A DNA stretch of 64,000 bases from Gammaproteobacteria bacterium. GTDB lineage: Bacteria; Pseudomonadota; Gammaproteobacteria; GCA-001735895. This document shows positions 29,001 through 38,359 of this stretch, piece by piece. The DNA lies in assembly GCA_030066085.1 (NCBI GenBank), contig JASJCI010000029.1:26199-90198 (forward strand), in the 5' to 3' direction. The translations under genes were made by a program, and so were the position numbers. Under the pieces are notes generated by a model that worked only from the letters and a program-made list of their open reading frames with translations, made no database searches and was not told the origin of the DNA. The stretch's first letter is position 1; every line of letters begins with the position of its first letter.

Positions 29001-29516
29001 CGCCGCGAGCGGGTTCGCGTCCTCGTACATCGGTGTGCCGTCCGCCTTGCTGCCGGGCCAGGGCGTGTACTTGACCGCCGGGTTGTAGTAGTTGCGGTTG
29101 GCGTGATGGGTGAAGATCGGCCAGCCGAGGTCCCAGCCCGCATTGACGGGGTTACCGAAGCCGTCCAGCAGTCCGACGTCGGTCAGGAAGGCCGGCGGAA
29201 TCACGTCGCGGTTGGTATACAGCCGCGTGAAGGTCGGCGAATAGTAGGCGCGGTCGAGGCCGTTGATGAACGGCAGGCCGCTGGCCGAGGTCAGGCCGGC
29301 GGTGCCGTCACGGTACATCGGGCCCCAGTTCATGCTGCCGGAATCGTCGAGCGTGAAGAACACGTTGGGTTCGACGATGGTCGACAGGAACAGCGGTGCC
29401 GTCGCCAGGGGGCCGGGCGCCGCCAGCGCGTTGCTGCCGGTGCCGAGACCGAGGATCGCGGAGGTCGCGATGATACTGATTCCCTTGAGAAATTTTTTGC
29501 TAATCATGGCTTTCAT
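26070..29516 (-). CDS. pilY1: PilY1-like pilus tip protein
   Basis: N-terminal vWA-like FFTLDDSGSMNWG; C-terminal propeller with DIDGNGTIDRVYAGDLRGQMWAFDL Ca-binding loop. Confidence 0.88.
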   Translation of the reverse strand: MKAMISKKFLKGISIIATSAILGLGTGSNALAAPGPLATAPLFLSTIVEPNVFFTLDDSGSMNWGPMYRDGTAGLTSASGLPFINGLDRAYYSPTFTRLYTNRDVIPPAFLTDVGLLDGFGNPVNAGWDLGWPIFTHHANRNYYNPAVKYTPWPGSKADGTPMYEDANPLAALRDPNDPGGESIDLTVFHTFTEGGDTTDFLYLPMYYEWIDTDADGVVEQTDARFPVFIGYGTPEMQNFANWFQYYRNRINATKAIIGSTINNTDASRMGMRWFNAGQAKDSKTMSDADLKRELLEQLYSMNIGRNGTPMRRALRNTGNYFDNTGSSAPILSAALGGECQQNFNILMGDGFWNGGSPGVGNRDNNGGSGNDNSIFDGNASQSNDGGNYADNESNTLADVAMRDYERDLRTDLANKVPTIAGIDEADHQHLVTYSIAFGIEGTLDPKVDDPLDPGFQWPDPDDGEEERVDDMWHAAYNGRGKYLSAQNPDELEIALNAAIADIAERTATAAAVSINSAKLTTQSVVYLAQFNTNRWQGNLFAFKIADTITGELATTPEWTAAEELNGRNIATDPRTILTHNGTGGAPFQWLNLSAAQQADLRTNPAGGTDAEAVGIARLEYLRGDRKDEGAGYFFRERLSLLGDLVNSGPVFVGAPGLNWPDKAPFPTAVGERYSDFKNGTAGSRSGVVYAGANDGKMHGFDENTGREVLAYVPNILFSTGTADGLHYLTDPNYGHKYYNDLTPSLSDVYANLGNGTSWNTIMVSGLRGGQRGVFALNVTDPSSFSEANASDIVLWEFTNNDDPDLGYTYSRPQIGLANDGSWVAIFGNGYNDTGDGEAKLFILKIEAGVDGTWAPSDYIEISTNSGDAANRNGLATPALADIDGNGTIDRVYAGDLRGQMWAFDLSDSNSAAWDIPGSAPLFTTIGNEPITAQPTLSKHPTESDTGSNSPNLMVFFGSGQYLTNADKTSTDTNYFYGVWDKGDTSLDNTDLVQQFYDNAFTDRVLTRNSINWGGGEYGWYFELPDTGERSVTRPVVRADIVFFNTFVPNSDPCSVGGYGYRFAVEVATGGSPENVVVDVNKDGLIDDNDRASGAGGITATVAAIQQDGFLPEPVFIEDIAYTAETPSKVAKLKDIPKGRFSWQELIQ

Positions 29517-29546
29517 TCCATTCAGATATGCTTGCGGCAGATATGC

Positions 29547-30089
29547 CTACGGGGCCTCTTTGCCGAAGTACGACTGCACGTAACGCACCGAGTTGCCGGT
29601 CAGGCCCACGCCGCGCGAGGTCGAGCGGTAAATCGAGACGACTTCACCGGTTTGCTGGGTGCCGTAGCCGCCGATATTGACCGACGCCAGCGCGTTCTGT
29701 GAACGGTCGCCGAGATACTCGATCATGAAACGCGGCTGCTCGAAAGCTTTCAGCGACGTGGTCGCCAGCTGCGAATTGTTGGCCCAGGTGGTTGCGTCGA
29801 AGTAGTCCGGGCTGAACCAGCTCGGATCGTTGTCGGGTACCGTGTGCAGTCCGCTGTTGGGATCGTCGAAATCGGCGTTGGTGTTCGAGTTGTCGATAAA
29901 GTTTTCCGCGGTCACCAGGCCGACTTCAGCCGCCTGGAACATCAGGCCGGTTTCGCGCTGGTTGCCCGCCATCGACAGGTCGGTGGTGGTGCGCTGGACC
30001 GCGGTCAGGCCGAGCATGGTCAGGCTGACCAGGATTATCAGGCTGACGACCAGCGCCACGCCGCGTTGTGTTCTGATGTTGGCATTCAT
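29547..30089 (-). CDS. pilX: PilX-like minor pilin assembly protein
   Basis: RTQRGVALVVSLIILVSLTMLGLTAVQ. Confidence 0.88.
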   Translation of the reverse strand: MNANIRTQRGVALVVSLIILVSLTMLGLTAVQRTTTDLSMAGNQRETGLMFQAAEVGLVTAENFIDNSNTNADFDDPNSGLHTVPDNDPSWFSPDYFDATTWANNSQLATTSLKAFEQPRFMIEYLGDRSQNALASVNIGGYGTQQTGEVVSIYRSTSRGVGLTGNSVRYVQSYFGKEAP

Positions 30090-31087
30090 TACGATGAACC
30101 TATGCGGTTGCGCAGGGCAACTGTGGTGGTAAACACCTGCCGGATCCGGCGATCGGCCGGGGTAACGGCGGCACCGAGCCAGGTATAGGTCTGCGGTGCC
30201 TCGGTAACAAAATCTTCGATCGAGCGCATGAGCAGCGAAATCCGCACCGCGACCACGTCTTCCCAGTCACCGACGGCGTCGGAAGCCACGTACTGGTTGG
30301 GAAACTGGTCGTTGTCGTTGTCGATGCCATAGAGGATCTGCATGTCCTCGACGCCTTCGACCAGCTCCTGGGCGACGCCGAACTCGGCGCGAAACAGCGC
30401 AGGCTCGCCGCTGGCGCCGTTCTGGATGTCGTAGTCGACGGTCTGCAGCTCGATCACCATTGCGTCGTTTTCGAACTGCTGGCTCTTGTTGGCGCCGAGA
30501 TTGATGCGGCGCTGATCCGACGTGGTGCCGACCACGACGCTGGTAACCGGCAGGATATCGGCCTCGAACGCGATCAGCAGGTCGTTGGCGCCGCAACGCC
30601 CGACCAGGATGATATCGCCCGCGGTAATGGTGTTGGTCGTGTCGGTAAAGATGTTTTGCGTGGTCGGCGCCGTAAAGGGGCCCTCGACGTTGGTCTGGCT
30701 GGGTTTGCCGCCGCGAATCGTGAGCGTGTCGGAGCCGTTGATGCCGGTGTCGTTTTCGCCCTCGATCGATTCCTCGCCGACGAAGTCATGCAAATCGGTG
30801 TTGTAGCCGGTAACGTTGCCGGCGTTCAGCGTATCGTTGATGTTGGACGTGTCGTCGGGGTCGAACGGGATGCAGCCCCATTCGCCGGCCAGGCGCAGGT
30901 CCTGCGCCATGATCTCCATCGCGAAACGGGCATTCTCCTGGATTTCCGCCAGCGCGTTGGTGAACCTGAAAGTAGCCTTGTTGCCGGAGTAGACCTGCAC
31001 GATCCCGCCCAGCAGGAATACGCTGATGACCAGCGCCACCAGGACTTCGACCAGGGAGATGCCGAGTTGCTTGTTCAGTTTTTTCAT
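30089..31087 (-). CDS. pilW: PilW-like minor pilin
   Basis: MKKLNKQLGISLVEVLVALVISVFLLGGI...YSGNKATFRF. Confidence 0.88.
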   Translation of the reverse strand: MKKLNKQLGISLVEVLVALVISVFLLGGIVQVYSGNKATFRFTNALAEIQENARFAMEIMAQDLRLAGEWGCIPFDPDDTSNINDTLNAGNVTGYNTDLHDFVGEESIEGENDTGINGSDTLTIRGGKPSQTNVEGPFTAPTTQNIFTDTTNTITAGDIILVGRCGANDLLIAFEADILPVTSVVVGTTSDQRRINLGANKSQQFENDAMVIELQTVDYDIQNGASGEPALFRAEFGVAQELVEGVEDMQILYGIDNDNDQFPNQYVASDAVGDWEDVVAVRISLLMRSIEDFVTEAPQTYTWLGAAVTPADRRIRQVFTTTVALRNRIGSS

Positions 31088-31557
31088 TGGGCCACCGCCA
31101 GCGTGTAACAGGTCAGATCGACATCGGGATTGCCGCCGCAGCCGGTGCCGGTGGCGCCGGTGCCGTCGTCGTCCCACATCACCGTGATCAGCAGGCCGTC
31201 GGCGTTGCTCGTGATCTGGCCGCGACCGGAGGGCAGGTTCTGGATCAGCTGGGTCCACTCGGCGGCATCGGCGAGGCGCATGCCGTCGGGGCTGCACGTG
31301 GTCGAGCAGTCGCCGGTATAACCGGTGGTGGTATCGATACCGTCGTAGTTGTTGAACTCGGGCAGGTTGGCGCGAATCCGGTCCGACATGTTGTACGCGA
31401 TCCAGACGGCCTGGCTGTGATTGAGCGAACTGGCGTTCTGGTTCATCGCGGTGATCTGCAGCGCGGCGATACCCAGCAGGCCGATCGAAATCACCAGCAG
31501 GGCGACCATCGACTCGATCAGGGACAGTCCGCGCTGATTCGTGCGAAGCTTTAGCAT
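31084..31557 (-). CDS. pilV: PilV-like minor pilin
   Basis: NQRGLSLIESMVALLVISIGLLGIAALQ. Confidence 0.88.
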   Translation of the reverse strand: MLKLRTNQRGLSLIESMVALLVISIGLLGIAALQITAMNQNASSLNHSQAVWIAYNMSDRIRANLPEFNNYDGIDTTTGYTGDCSTTCSPDGMRLADAAEWTQLIQNLPSGRGQITSNADGLLITVMWDDDGTGATGTGCGGNPDVDLTCYTLAVAQ

Positions 31558-32066
31558 GATACGCCACCTCCGCTGCGAACCCGCCCGGTCGGCGATATCG
31601 AAATAGCCTTGCCGTAGCTGGCGCCACGATCGTCGCACAGCGAAAAGCTGCCGACCGAGGCGGCATCGACAAAGCCGCGATAATCGTAGGTTACCTGGGT
31701 GCCGATCGTGCCCGATCCCAGCGTATTGGCGCCCTCGAGCTGCTGCTGCGCGCGCAGCACCGTCTCGCCCGCGGTGAATGCGCCGTCACCGTCGATGTCG
31801 ACGTAAATGATCCAGCCGTCTTCCCAGCTGTTACCGCCGGTACAGGTAGTCGAATTGCTGCTGACGCAGACGCCCACCTGCTGGCTGCGTTTGACCGCCT
31901 CGCTGCGCGCGTAGGACAGGTGTCCGACGAGCGTGTTGATTTGCGTAACCAGCCGATCATTCTGTATAAAGGTATTCATAGACGGGATGCCGATAGCAAA
32001 AACGGCCGCGACCAGCGCGAGCGTTATGAGCAATTCGAGTAGCGAGTAACCTGAAGTCTTTTTCAT
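31551..32066 (-). CDS. FimT/GspH-like minor pilin
   Basis: SGYSLLELLITLALVAAVFAIGIPS; LSYARSEAVKR GspH/FimT signature. Confidence 0.9.
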   Translation of the reverse strand: MKKTSGYSLLELLITLALVAAVFAIGIPSMNTFIQNDRLVTQINTLVGHLSYARSEAVKRSQQVGVCVSSNSTTCTGGNSWEDGWIIYVDIDGDGAFTAGETVLRAQQQLEGANTLGSGTIGTQVTYDYRGFVDAASVGSFSLCDDRGASYGKAISISPTGRVRSGGGVSC

Positions 32067-32198
32067 GCCTGTATCCTAATCCAACTGGAATAAAAGTCCG
32101 CTTAATCAAGATAAGAGAGAAAAAAGCACCGATAAACGGTACCTGGCCCCCGGGACCGCGCCAGTAAGCGCCTGATGACATGAGATTCGCGTCACAAT

Positions 32199-32882
32199 AT
32201 GACCGCTGCCCCTCCAGATAAGCGCAGTATCCGCAGTTTTGTTCGTCGCGCGGGCCGGATTACGCCGGCGCAGAAGCACGCACTGCAGTGTTACTGGCCT
32301 ATATATGGTATTAACTATAGCGCGCAAACACTTGTTTTGCCTAATGAATTTGTTCGCTTTCGGCTCGAGATCGGGATCGGCAACGGGGATGCGCTGCTGC
32401 ACATGGCGAGCCTCGATCCACAATGCCTGTATTACGGGGTCGAAGTTCACGAGCCAGGCATCGGTCGCTGCCTGAACGGTATCCACGAACGTGCGCTCGC
32501 CAACGTGCGCCTGATAGGACACGACGCGGTGGAGGTGCTGGAGCACATGATCCCGGCCGCTTCACTGGAGCGCGTGCTGCTGTTCTTCCCCGATCCCTGG
32601 CACAAGAAGCGCCATCACAAGCGGCGGATCGTCAACTCCCGTTTTCGTGACCTGCTGGTGCGGGTGCTGGCGGTGGGCGGCGTGATACACGTGGCGACCG
32701 ACTGGGAAGAGTACGCGGAGTGGATCGCCGAGCAGTTCCTGGCCGACCAACGGTTCGTCAATCTCGGCGACGAGCGGGGCTACGCGCCCTGTCCGGACTA
32801 CCGTCCGCAGACGCGCTTCGAACAGCGCGGGCGACGTCTCGGCCACGGGGTGCGCGACCTGCTGTTTCGCAAAAAAGACTGA
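32199..32882 (+). CDS. trmB: tRNA (guanine-N7-)-methyltransferase
   Basis: LEIGIGNGD, VEVHEPGIGRCL, LFFPDPWHKKRHHKRR. Confidence 0.95.
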   Translation: MTAAPPDKRSIRSFVRRAGRITPAQKHALQCYWPIYGINYSAQTLVLPNEFVRFRLEIGIGNGDALLHMASLDPQCLYYGVEVHEPGIGRCLNGIHERALANVRLIGHDAVEVLEHMIPAASLERVLLFFPDPWHKKRHHKRRIVNSRFRDLLVRVLAVGGVIHVATDWEEYAEWIAEQFLADQRFVNLGDERGYAPCPDYRPQTRFEQRGRRLGHGVRDLLFRKKD

Positions 32883-32909
32883 TCTTCGGCGACTTGGATA
32901 TATGGCGAT

Positions 32910-34904
32910 CTAGTATATAAGGTTCATCATCGACAGCATCACGACGATGAACAGGATCGTCATCAGGCCGCCGGCGCGCATGAAATCCGGCACCCCGTAA
33001 CCGCCGGGACCCTTGATCAGCGCGTTGACCTGGTGGGTCGGGATCAGGAAGGAGTTGGAGGTCGCGAGCGCCACGGTCAGCGCGAACACCGCCGGGTTGG
33101 CGCCGGCGCCGATCGCGATGTTGACCGCCAGCGGCACCAGCAGCACCGTGGCGCCGACGTTGGACATCACCAGCGTGAAAAAGGTGCCGAGCACCGCCAC
33201 CGCGGCCTGGATGACCCAGATCGGCATGTCGCCGACCACCTTGAGCGTTTCTTCCGCGATCCACTTGGCGGTGCCGCTGGTCTCGACCGCGAGACCCAGC
33301 GGAATCAGGCTCGCGAGCAGGAAGACCGTGCCCCAGGACACCGATTCGTAGGCTTCCTCGATCTTGAGTACCCCCGAAATCACCATGCCGATCGCGCCGG
33401 TCATCAGCGCTACCGACAGGCGCAGGTCGGTAAACAGCACCATGAACAGCGCCAGCGAAAAGAAAAACGCGGCCCAGCCGACCTTGTTCGGGCGGGTTTC
33501 CTCCTGCGGGTAGTCGGCGGTAACGATGACGAAGTTGCGATCGCGCTCGAGGTGCGCCAGTGCGCGCCAGGTCGTGTGCGCCAGGATCGTGTCGCCGGCC
33601 TCGAACGGCATGTCGCGGATATTCTCGCCCTCGACCAGGGTTTCGCCGTCGCGGTGCAGCGCAACCACCGCGATGCCGTAAGCCTTGCGCATCCAGACGT
33701 CGCGCGCGGATTTGCCGATCAGCGATGAGCCGGGCGGAATGACGATTTCGGCGATGCCGGCATGAGTCGAGGACAGCGCCTCGGCGAATACGCGCAGGCC
33801 TTTCTGGATCTCGAGGCCGTAGGCGTCGACGAAATCGCGCAGGTGTTCCGGCGAACAGAGGATGCCGAGCGCGGAATTGGGTGGTATCTCGACCTCGCGC
33901 GAGATATCGCCCTGGCTCGAGCGCATGCCGGCGCCGACCGACTTGATCGCGATGACACGAATCTTGTTGGCATGCTCTATTTCGTCGAGTACCTGCCCCA
34001 CCAGCGGACTTTTCTCGGGGACCTGCACCTCGAACACCATGTAGTCGATACCGTAGACGTCCTCGAGGTGCTTGGTGCCGCCCTGTCCGCCCGCGGCAGC
34101 GTCCGGTGAAGTGGCCGGTAACACGAAACGGCCGGCGAGCACGAAGTAGAGAATGCCGGCCGTGATCAGCGCAAGGCCGATCGGCGTGACCGAGAACATG
34201 TCCCAGGTCTGCATCTGCTGCTCTGGCGGCAGGGCGACGTTGGACGTCAGGATCAGGTCGTTGAGCAGGATCAGCGGCGATGAACCCACCATGGTGATGG
34301 TGCCGCCGAGAATCGCGGTGAAACCCATCGGCATCAGCAGGCGCGACATCGGCAGCCCGGAACGCGAGGATATGCGGCTGACCACCGGCAGGAACAGCGC
34401 CGCGGCACCGACGTTCTGCATGAATGACGATATGATGCCGACCGTACCGGAAATGATCGGCACCACGCGCGTCTCGGAGCTGCCGCCGACCTTGAGGATG
34501 AAGCCCGCGACCTTGCTCATCATGCCGGTCTTGTCCAGCCCGGCGCCGATGACCATGACCGCGATGATCGACATCACCGCGTTGCTGGCAAAACCGTCGA
34601 ACAGGTGCGCGGTGTCGACCAGGCCCTGCTCCAGTCCCATCTGCGGCGCCAGCAGCGAGGTGACACCGAGCATGACCATGATCGTAATCGCGGCCTCGTC
34701 GACATTGACGATTTCGAACACGAACAGGTAGATGGTGAAAATGAGGAAGCCGGTGACCCAGGCGATTTCGGTGGTTGGAGTATGATCGACGACCCACCAG
34801 CCGAAGGCGATGAACAGGATGCCGAAGATCCACTTGGTACTGCGCAGCTTGCGGAGCCTGACCTTCCTGAGTCGAACCCTGAGTATTCTGGATAGTCTGC
34901 TCAA
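32910..34904 (-). CDS. SLC13/DASS-type permease with internal TrkA-C domains
   Basis: Two hydrophobic halves flanking TrkA_C-like region; QNVGAAALFLPVV and SNVGATVLLVPLA motifs. Confidence 0.87.
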   Translation of the reverse strand: MSRLSRILRVRLRKVRLRKLRSTKWIFGILFIAFGWWVVDHTPTTEIAWVTGFLIFTIYLFVFEIVNVDEAAITIMVMLGVTSLLAPQMGLEQGLVDTAHLFDGFASNAVMSIIAVMVIGAGLDKTGMMSKVAGFILKVGGSSETRVVPIISGTVGIISSFMQNVGAAALFLPVVSRISSRSGLPMSRLLMPMGFTAILGGTITMVGSSPLILLNDLILTSNVALPPEQQMQTWDMFSVTPIGLALITAGILYFVLAGRFVLPATSPDAAAGGQGGTKHLEDVYGIDYMVFEVQVPEKSPLVGQVLDEIEHANKIRVIAIKSVGAGMRSSQGDISREVEIPPNSALGILCSPEHLRDFVDAYGLEIQKGLRVFAEALSSTHAGIAEIVIPPGSSLIGKSARDVWMRKAYGIAVVALHRDGETLVEGENIRDMPFEAGDTILAHTTWRALAHLERDRNFVIVTADYPQEETRPNKVGWAAFFFSLALFMVLFTDLRLSVALMTGAIGMVISGVLKIEEAYESVSWGTVFLLASLIPLGLAVETSGTAKWIAEETLKVVGDMPIWVIQAAVAVLGTFFTLVMSNVGATVLLVPLAVNIAIGAGANPAVFALTVALATSNSFLIPTHQVNALIKGPGGYGVPDFMRAGGLMTILFIVVMLSMMNLIY

Positions 34905-35156
34905 CGCTGCTTATCAATCCCGCAATGTAACCCCTTCCGGGGTGGTGTTCTCCAGAGAATATAGGCCTGGTAAAAAAACTGCTTGAATCAAGTCACGCAT
35001 TTGAATTCTAGCTGCGGCACGACGAGACAGGTATATCCAATGGGGTGTACAGGATACCACCGGCGGCTAGCTGGCCAATCCCGCTCCGGCCCGCGAGCGT
35101 CGCCGCGATCGTGAAAACCGGCTAGAATCGGCTGTCGCGTGCAGGGGAATGGCGAC

Positions 35157-36050
35157 ATGTCGAAAAAACATCCCGTGATCGTGATTACCGGCTCCTCGGG
35201 TGCGGGTACCACCACGGTGAAGAAAGCGCTGGAATCGATTTTTTACCGGCAAAATCTCCGGCCGGTGGTGATCGAGGGCGACAGCTTTCACCGCTATGAT
35301 CGCGAAGATATGGCCGCGCAGGTGGAGCGCGCGACCCTGGCGGGACAGAATTTCAGCCACTTCGGCGAGGACGCCAACCTGTTCGACCGACTCGAGGCCC
35401 TGTTCCGCGAGTACGGTGAAACCGGCGGCGGACAACGCCGTTTCTACCTGCACGACCAGGACGAGGCCCGCGTCCACGGCGAGCGTCTCGGGCTCGAACT
35501 CGAGGCGGGCCGCTTCACGCCCTGGGAAGCCATCGAGCAGGGCACCGACCTGCTGTTTTACGAAGGCCTGCACGGGCTGGTGAAGACCGAACGGGTCGAC
35601 CTGACCCGCTACGCGGATCTGAAGGTAGGCGTGGTGCCGGTCGTCAATCTCGAATGGATCCAGAAGATTCACCGCGACAGCGCCGAGCGCGGTTACAGCA
35701 TGGACGAAGTAGTCGACAATATCCTGCGGCGCATGCCGGATTACGTCAAGTACATTACGCCGCAGTTCTCCGAGACCGATATCAATTTTCAGCGCGTCGC
35801 CACGGTGGATACGTCCAACCCGTTCATTGCTCGCGACATCCCGACGCTGGACGAAAGTTTTGTCGTCATCCGCTTCAAGAATCCGGATATTCGCCAGACC
35901 GATTTCAGCAACCTGCTGTCGATGATCAGCGGATCCTTCATGTCGCGGCGCAATACCATCGTGGTGCCGGGCGGCAAGATGGGCATGGCAATGGAGATCG
36001 TTCTTACGCCGATAATCCGCGAGCTGATGGCGCGCCGCGAGGCTTCGTGA
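35157..36050 (+). CDS. prkB: Phosphoribulokinase (PrkB type)
   Basis: VIVITGSSGAGTTTVKKAL, EGDSFHRYDR, FYEGLHG. Confidence 0.9.
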   Translation: MSKKHPVIVITGSSGAGTTTVKKALESIFYRQNLRPVVIEGDSFHRYDREDMAAQVERATLAGQNFSHFGEDANLFDRLEALFREYGETGGGQRRFYLHDQDEARVHGERLGLELEAGRFTPWEAIEQGTDLLFYEGLHGLVKTERVDLTRYADLKVGVVPVVNLEWIQKIHRDSAERGYSMDEVVDNILRRMPDYVKYITPQFSETDINFQRVATVDTSNPFIARDIPTLDESFVVIRFKNPDIRQTDFSNLLSMISGSFMSRRNTIVVPGGKMGMAMEIVLTPIIRELMARREAS

Positions 36051-36532
36051 GAGCGCTGCTCGTTCTGCTGGGCCTGGCCTGGGCCGGTTCGGCGGCGGCG
36101 GAGTCGTCGGTTGCGCGGGTGGCGGAACTGCTGGCGGCGCCGCAGGCTCCCGACGGCGTGGTGTTCGAAATCATGCAGTGGGAGGACCGCAGCTGGGACT
36201 GGGCGGTGCCGCTGCTGGATCGCCATGTCGCCGATCTGCGCGCGCGCTTTCCCGGGCTCGACGTCGCGCTGGTGTCGCACGGCGCCGAGCTGTTCGAACT
36301 GACGCGCGCCGCCGGTCTGGCCGAGACCGCGGCACTGCGGCAACTGGCGGAGTTGCATCGCGCCGGTGTCAGGCTGCATGTCTGCGGCGAGTACGCGAGC
36401 TGGAAACAGCTCGGGCAGGACGATTTTCTGTCTTTCGTCGACGTCGCCCCGAGCGGCAGCGCACAGCTCGCGGACTACGTCCGTCTCGGTTTCGTGCCGA
36501 TTCGCCTGGAGTCGAATCATGCTCTTGATTGA
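36047..36532 (+). CDS. Exported DsrE-family-like protein
   Basis: GTG start overlapping prkB stop (GTGA); signal peptide; DsrE-like VRLHVCGEYASWKQLG. Confidence 0.65.
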   Translation: MRALLVLLGLAWAGSAAAESSVARVAELLAAPQAPDGVVFEIMQWEDRSWDWAVPLLDRHVADLRARFPGLDVALVSHGAELFELTRAAGLAETAALRQLAELHRAGVRLHVCGEYASWKQLGQDDFLSFVDVAPSGSAQLADYVRLGFVPIRLESNHALD

Positions 36533-37280
36533 CAGCCACTGCCATCTCGACGACGACCGCCTCGACACGACCCGTGACGATGTGCTGGCACGGGCGGCTG
36601 CCGCCGGGATCGAGCGCATGATCGTGCCGGCGACCACCGCCAATCGCTGGGACAAGGTCAAGCAGGTTTGCGCCGAAGCCGGCGGACTGCATCCCGCCTA
36701 CGGCCTGCACCCGTGGTTCGTCGCACAGCATCAGCGGATTCACCTGGCCGAGCTCGACGAATGGCTCGAGCGCGAAAAGCCGGTGGCGCTCGGCGAATGC
36801 GGGCTCGACTTTTACGCGTCGCGCAATGACGAGGACTGGCAGAAGCAACTGTTCGCGGAACAACTGCAGCTGGCGCGTAATCACGATTTGCCGGTGATCG
36901 TGCATGCGCGCAAGGCGCTGGACGACATCATCGCGCTGCTGCGTCGCCAGGGTGAGCTGCGTGGGGTGGTACACAGCTTCAGCGGCAGCGAGCAGCAGGC
37001 GCGCCAGCTGTTCGACCTGGGGTTCCGGATCGGCATCGCCGCAACCGTGGGTTTCGAGCGCGCGCGGCGCCTGCGCGCGGTAGTGGCGGTAATGCCCGGC
37101 GACGCCCTGCTGCTCGAATCGGATGCGCCCGACCAGCCGGGTGCCGGCCATCGCGGCGAGCTCAACGAGCCCGCCTTTATCGTCGAGCACCTGCAGGTCA
37201 TGGCGGAGTTGCGCGAGACGGACGTGGATACGCTCGCCGCGCAGTTGAGCCGCAACGCGAAAGAGCTGTTCGGGATTTGA
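36519..37280 (+). CDS. TatD-family hydrolase
   Basis: LIDSHCHLDD, ALGECGLDFY, LLLESDAPD. Confidence 0.92.
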   Translation: MLLIDSHCHLDDDRLDTTRDDVLARAAAAGIERMIVPATTANRWDKVKQVCAEAGGLHPAYGLHPWFVAQHQRIHLAELDEWLEREKPVALGECGLDFYASRNDEDWQKQLFAEQLQLARNHDLPVIVHARKALDDIIALLRRQGELRGVVHSFSGSEQQARQLFDLGFRIGIAATVGFERARRLRAVVAVMPGDALLLESDAPDQPGAGHRGELNEPAFIVEHLQVMAELRETDVDTLAAQLSRNAKELFGI

Positions 37281-37335
37281 AGTTGCGGGCTTGGTCTGGT
37301 TTGGGAGTAGGCTCTGACATGCTTCGCTACACTAA

Positions 37336-37514
37336 GGGGGACAGAAGTTCGCCGGTACGATTGGAATCGGTAGCCAATTTGGTTTGCGGCTCGTTCTGTC
37401 CCCGATCATGGCAACCGCAACGATTTGGTCCGACTTTACCCGGGTTGGGGACAGAACGAGCTGCTAACCATCACTAACACGGCCTCGCTCACTGCCGGCG
37501 AACTTCTGTCCCCC
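37336..37514. repeat. Nested inverted-repeat element (REP/BIME-like)
   Basis: Outer arms GGGGGACAGAAGTTCGCCGG (37336-37355) / CCGGCGAACTTCTGTCCCCC (37495-37514); inner arms GCTCGTTCTGTCCCC (37389-37403) / GGGGACAGAACGAGC (37447-37461). Confidence 0.85.
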
Positions 37515-37560
37515 TAACTGGGGCAAAGCGCGCTTCGGTCTCCTCTTACCTTGCCGAAGC

Positions 37561-38319
37561 TTATTCCGGCAGGATCCGCTCCCGCACGACCTCGCCGGCA
37601 TGCGTGGCATCGACAAAATTGTGCTCGCTGAAGCGGACTTCGCCTTTGTTATCGAACAGCAGCACGCTGCAGGCGCGCGTGCCGTAATCCGGCGAGCGGA
37701 TGAAGCGGCTCGACAGCAGGCGCTCGACGTCGAGCGGCACCCCGGTGCTCGGCAGGGCGTGGTCCGGGGCGGTGCGATGATCGGTCAGGATCTCGAGCAA
37801 CGCGTCTTCGCCCGGCGAACCCGCCAGCAGCGTCGCGAGTTCGCTGCGCGCCGAGGCCAGCTTGGGCCAGTCCTCGTCGAAGGCGCCGTTGCTGATGCCG
37901 TACACGCCGGGCTCGACCGCGATCGGCTCGCCGCCCCGGTTCGAGTAAAACCACAGCGCCGCGCGGTCGCCGACCAGCAGGTTGAAACCGGAGTACTCGC
38001 TGCCGCGCGCGCTTATTTCGGCGAGGTAGGCCCGTGGCTCCCGCTCGCCGGCGAGAAAGTCGCGCGGCAGCTCGCCGCGGGAACGCTCGCCCGGGGTCAT
38101 CCCGCCGGGTTCGCGCACGTTGGTGACCGCGGCGAAACGTCCCCGCCGGTCGACGCCGAGCCAGGTGCCGCCGGCCTGCAGATCACGCCCGGCAAACACC
38201 GGTGCATCGTCCCACCAGTGTGCCGCGCGGCTCGGGCGCGCGTAATACTCGTCGCGGTTGGCGATGACCACTAGCGGGTAATCGCGATGTCGCCCCAATG
38301 CAAACAGGATCAGGCACAT
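37561..38319 (-). CDS. NRDE/TANGO2-family protein
   Basis: MCLILFALGRHRDYPLVVIANRDEYYARPS. Confidence 0.9.
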   Translation of the reverse strand: MCLILFALGRHRDYPLVVIANRDEYYARPSRAAHWWDDAPVFAGRDLQAGGTWLGVDRRGRFAAVTNVREPGGMTPGERSRGELPRDFLAGEREPRAYLAEISARGSEYSGFNLLVGDRAALWFYSNRGGEPIAVEPGVYGISNGAFDEDWPKLASARSELATLLAGSPGEDALLEILTDHRTAPDHALPSTGVPLDVERLLSSRFIRSPDYGTRACSVLLFDNKGEVRFSEHNFVDATHAGEVVRERILPE

Positions 38320-38359
38320 CGAGCTTGCCGTCGACGCATCAAGGCGAATGGTCTCGACA

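Noticed and set aside
32758-34917. 719-aa minus-strand ORF in another frame of the SLC13-like gene
   Set aside because: Arg/His-rich alternative-frame artefact; the 32910-34904 frame has TM helices and TrkA-C domains.
37281-37560. CRISPR-like repeats in the tatD/NRDE gap
   Set aside because: Repeats are inverted and nested, not direct and regularly spaced; no cas genes.
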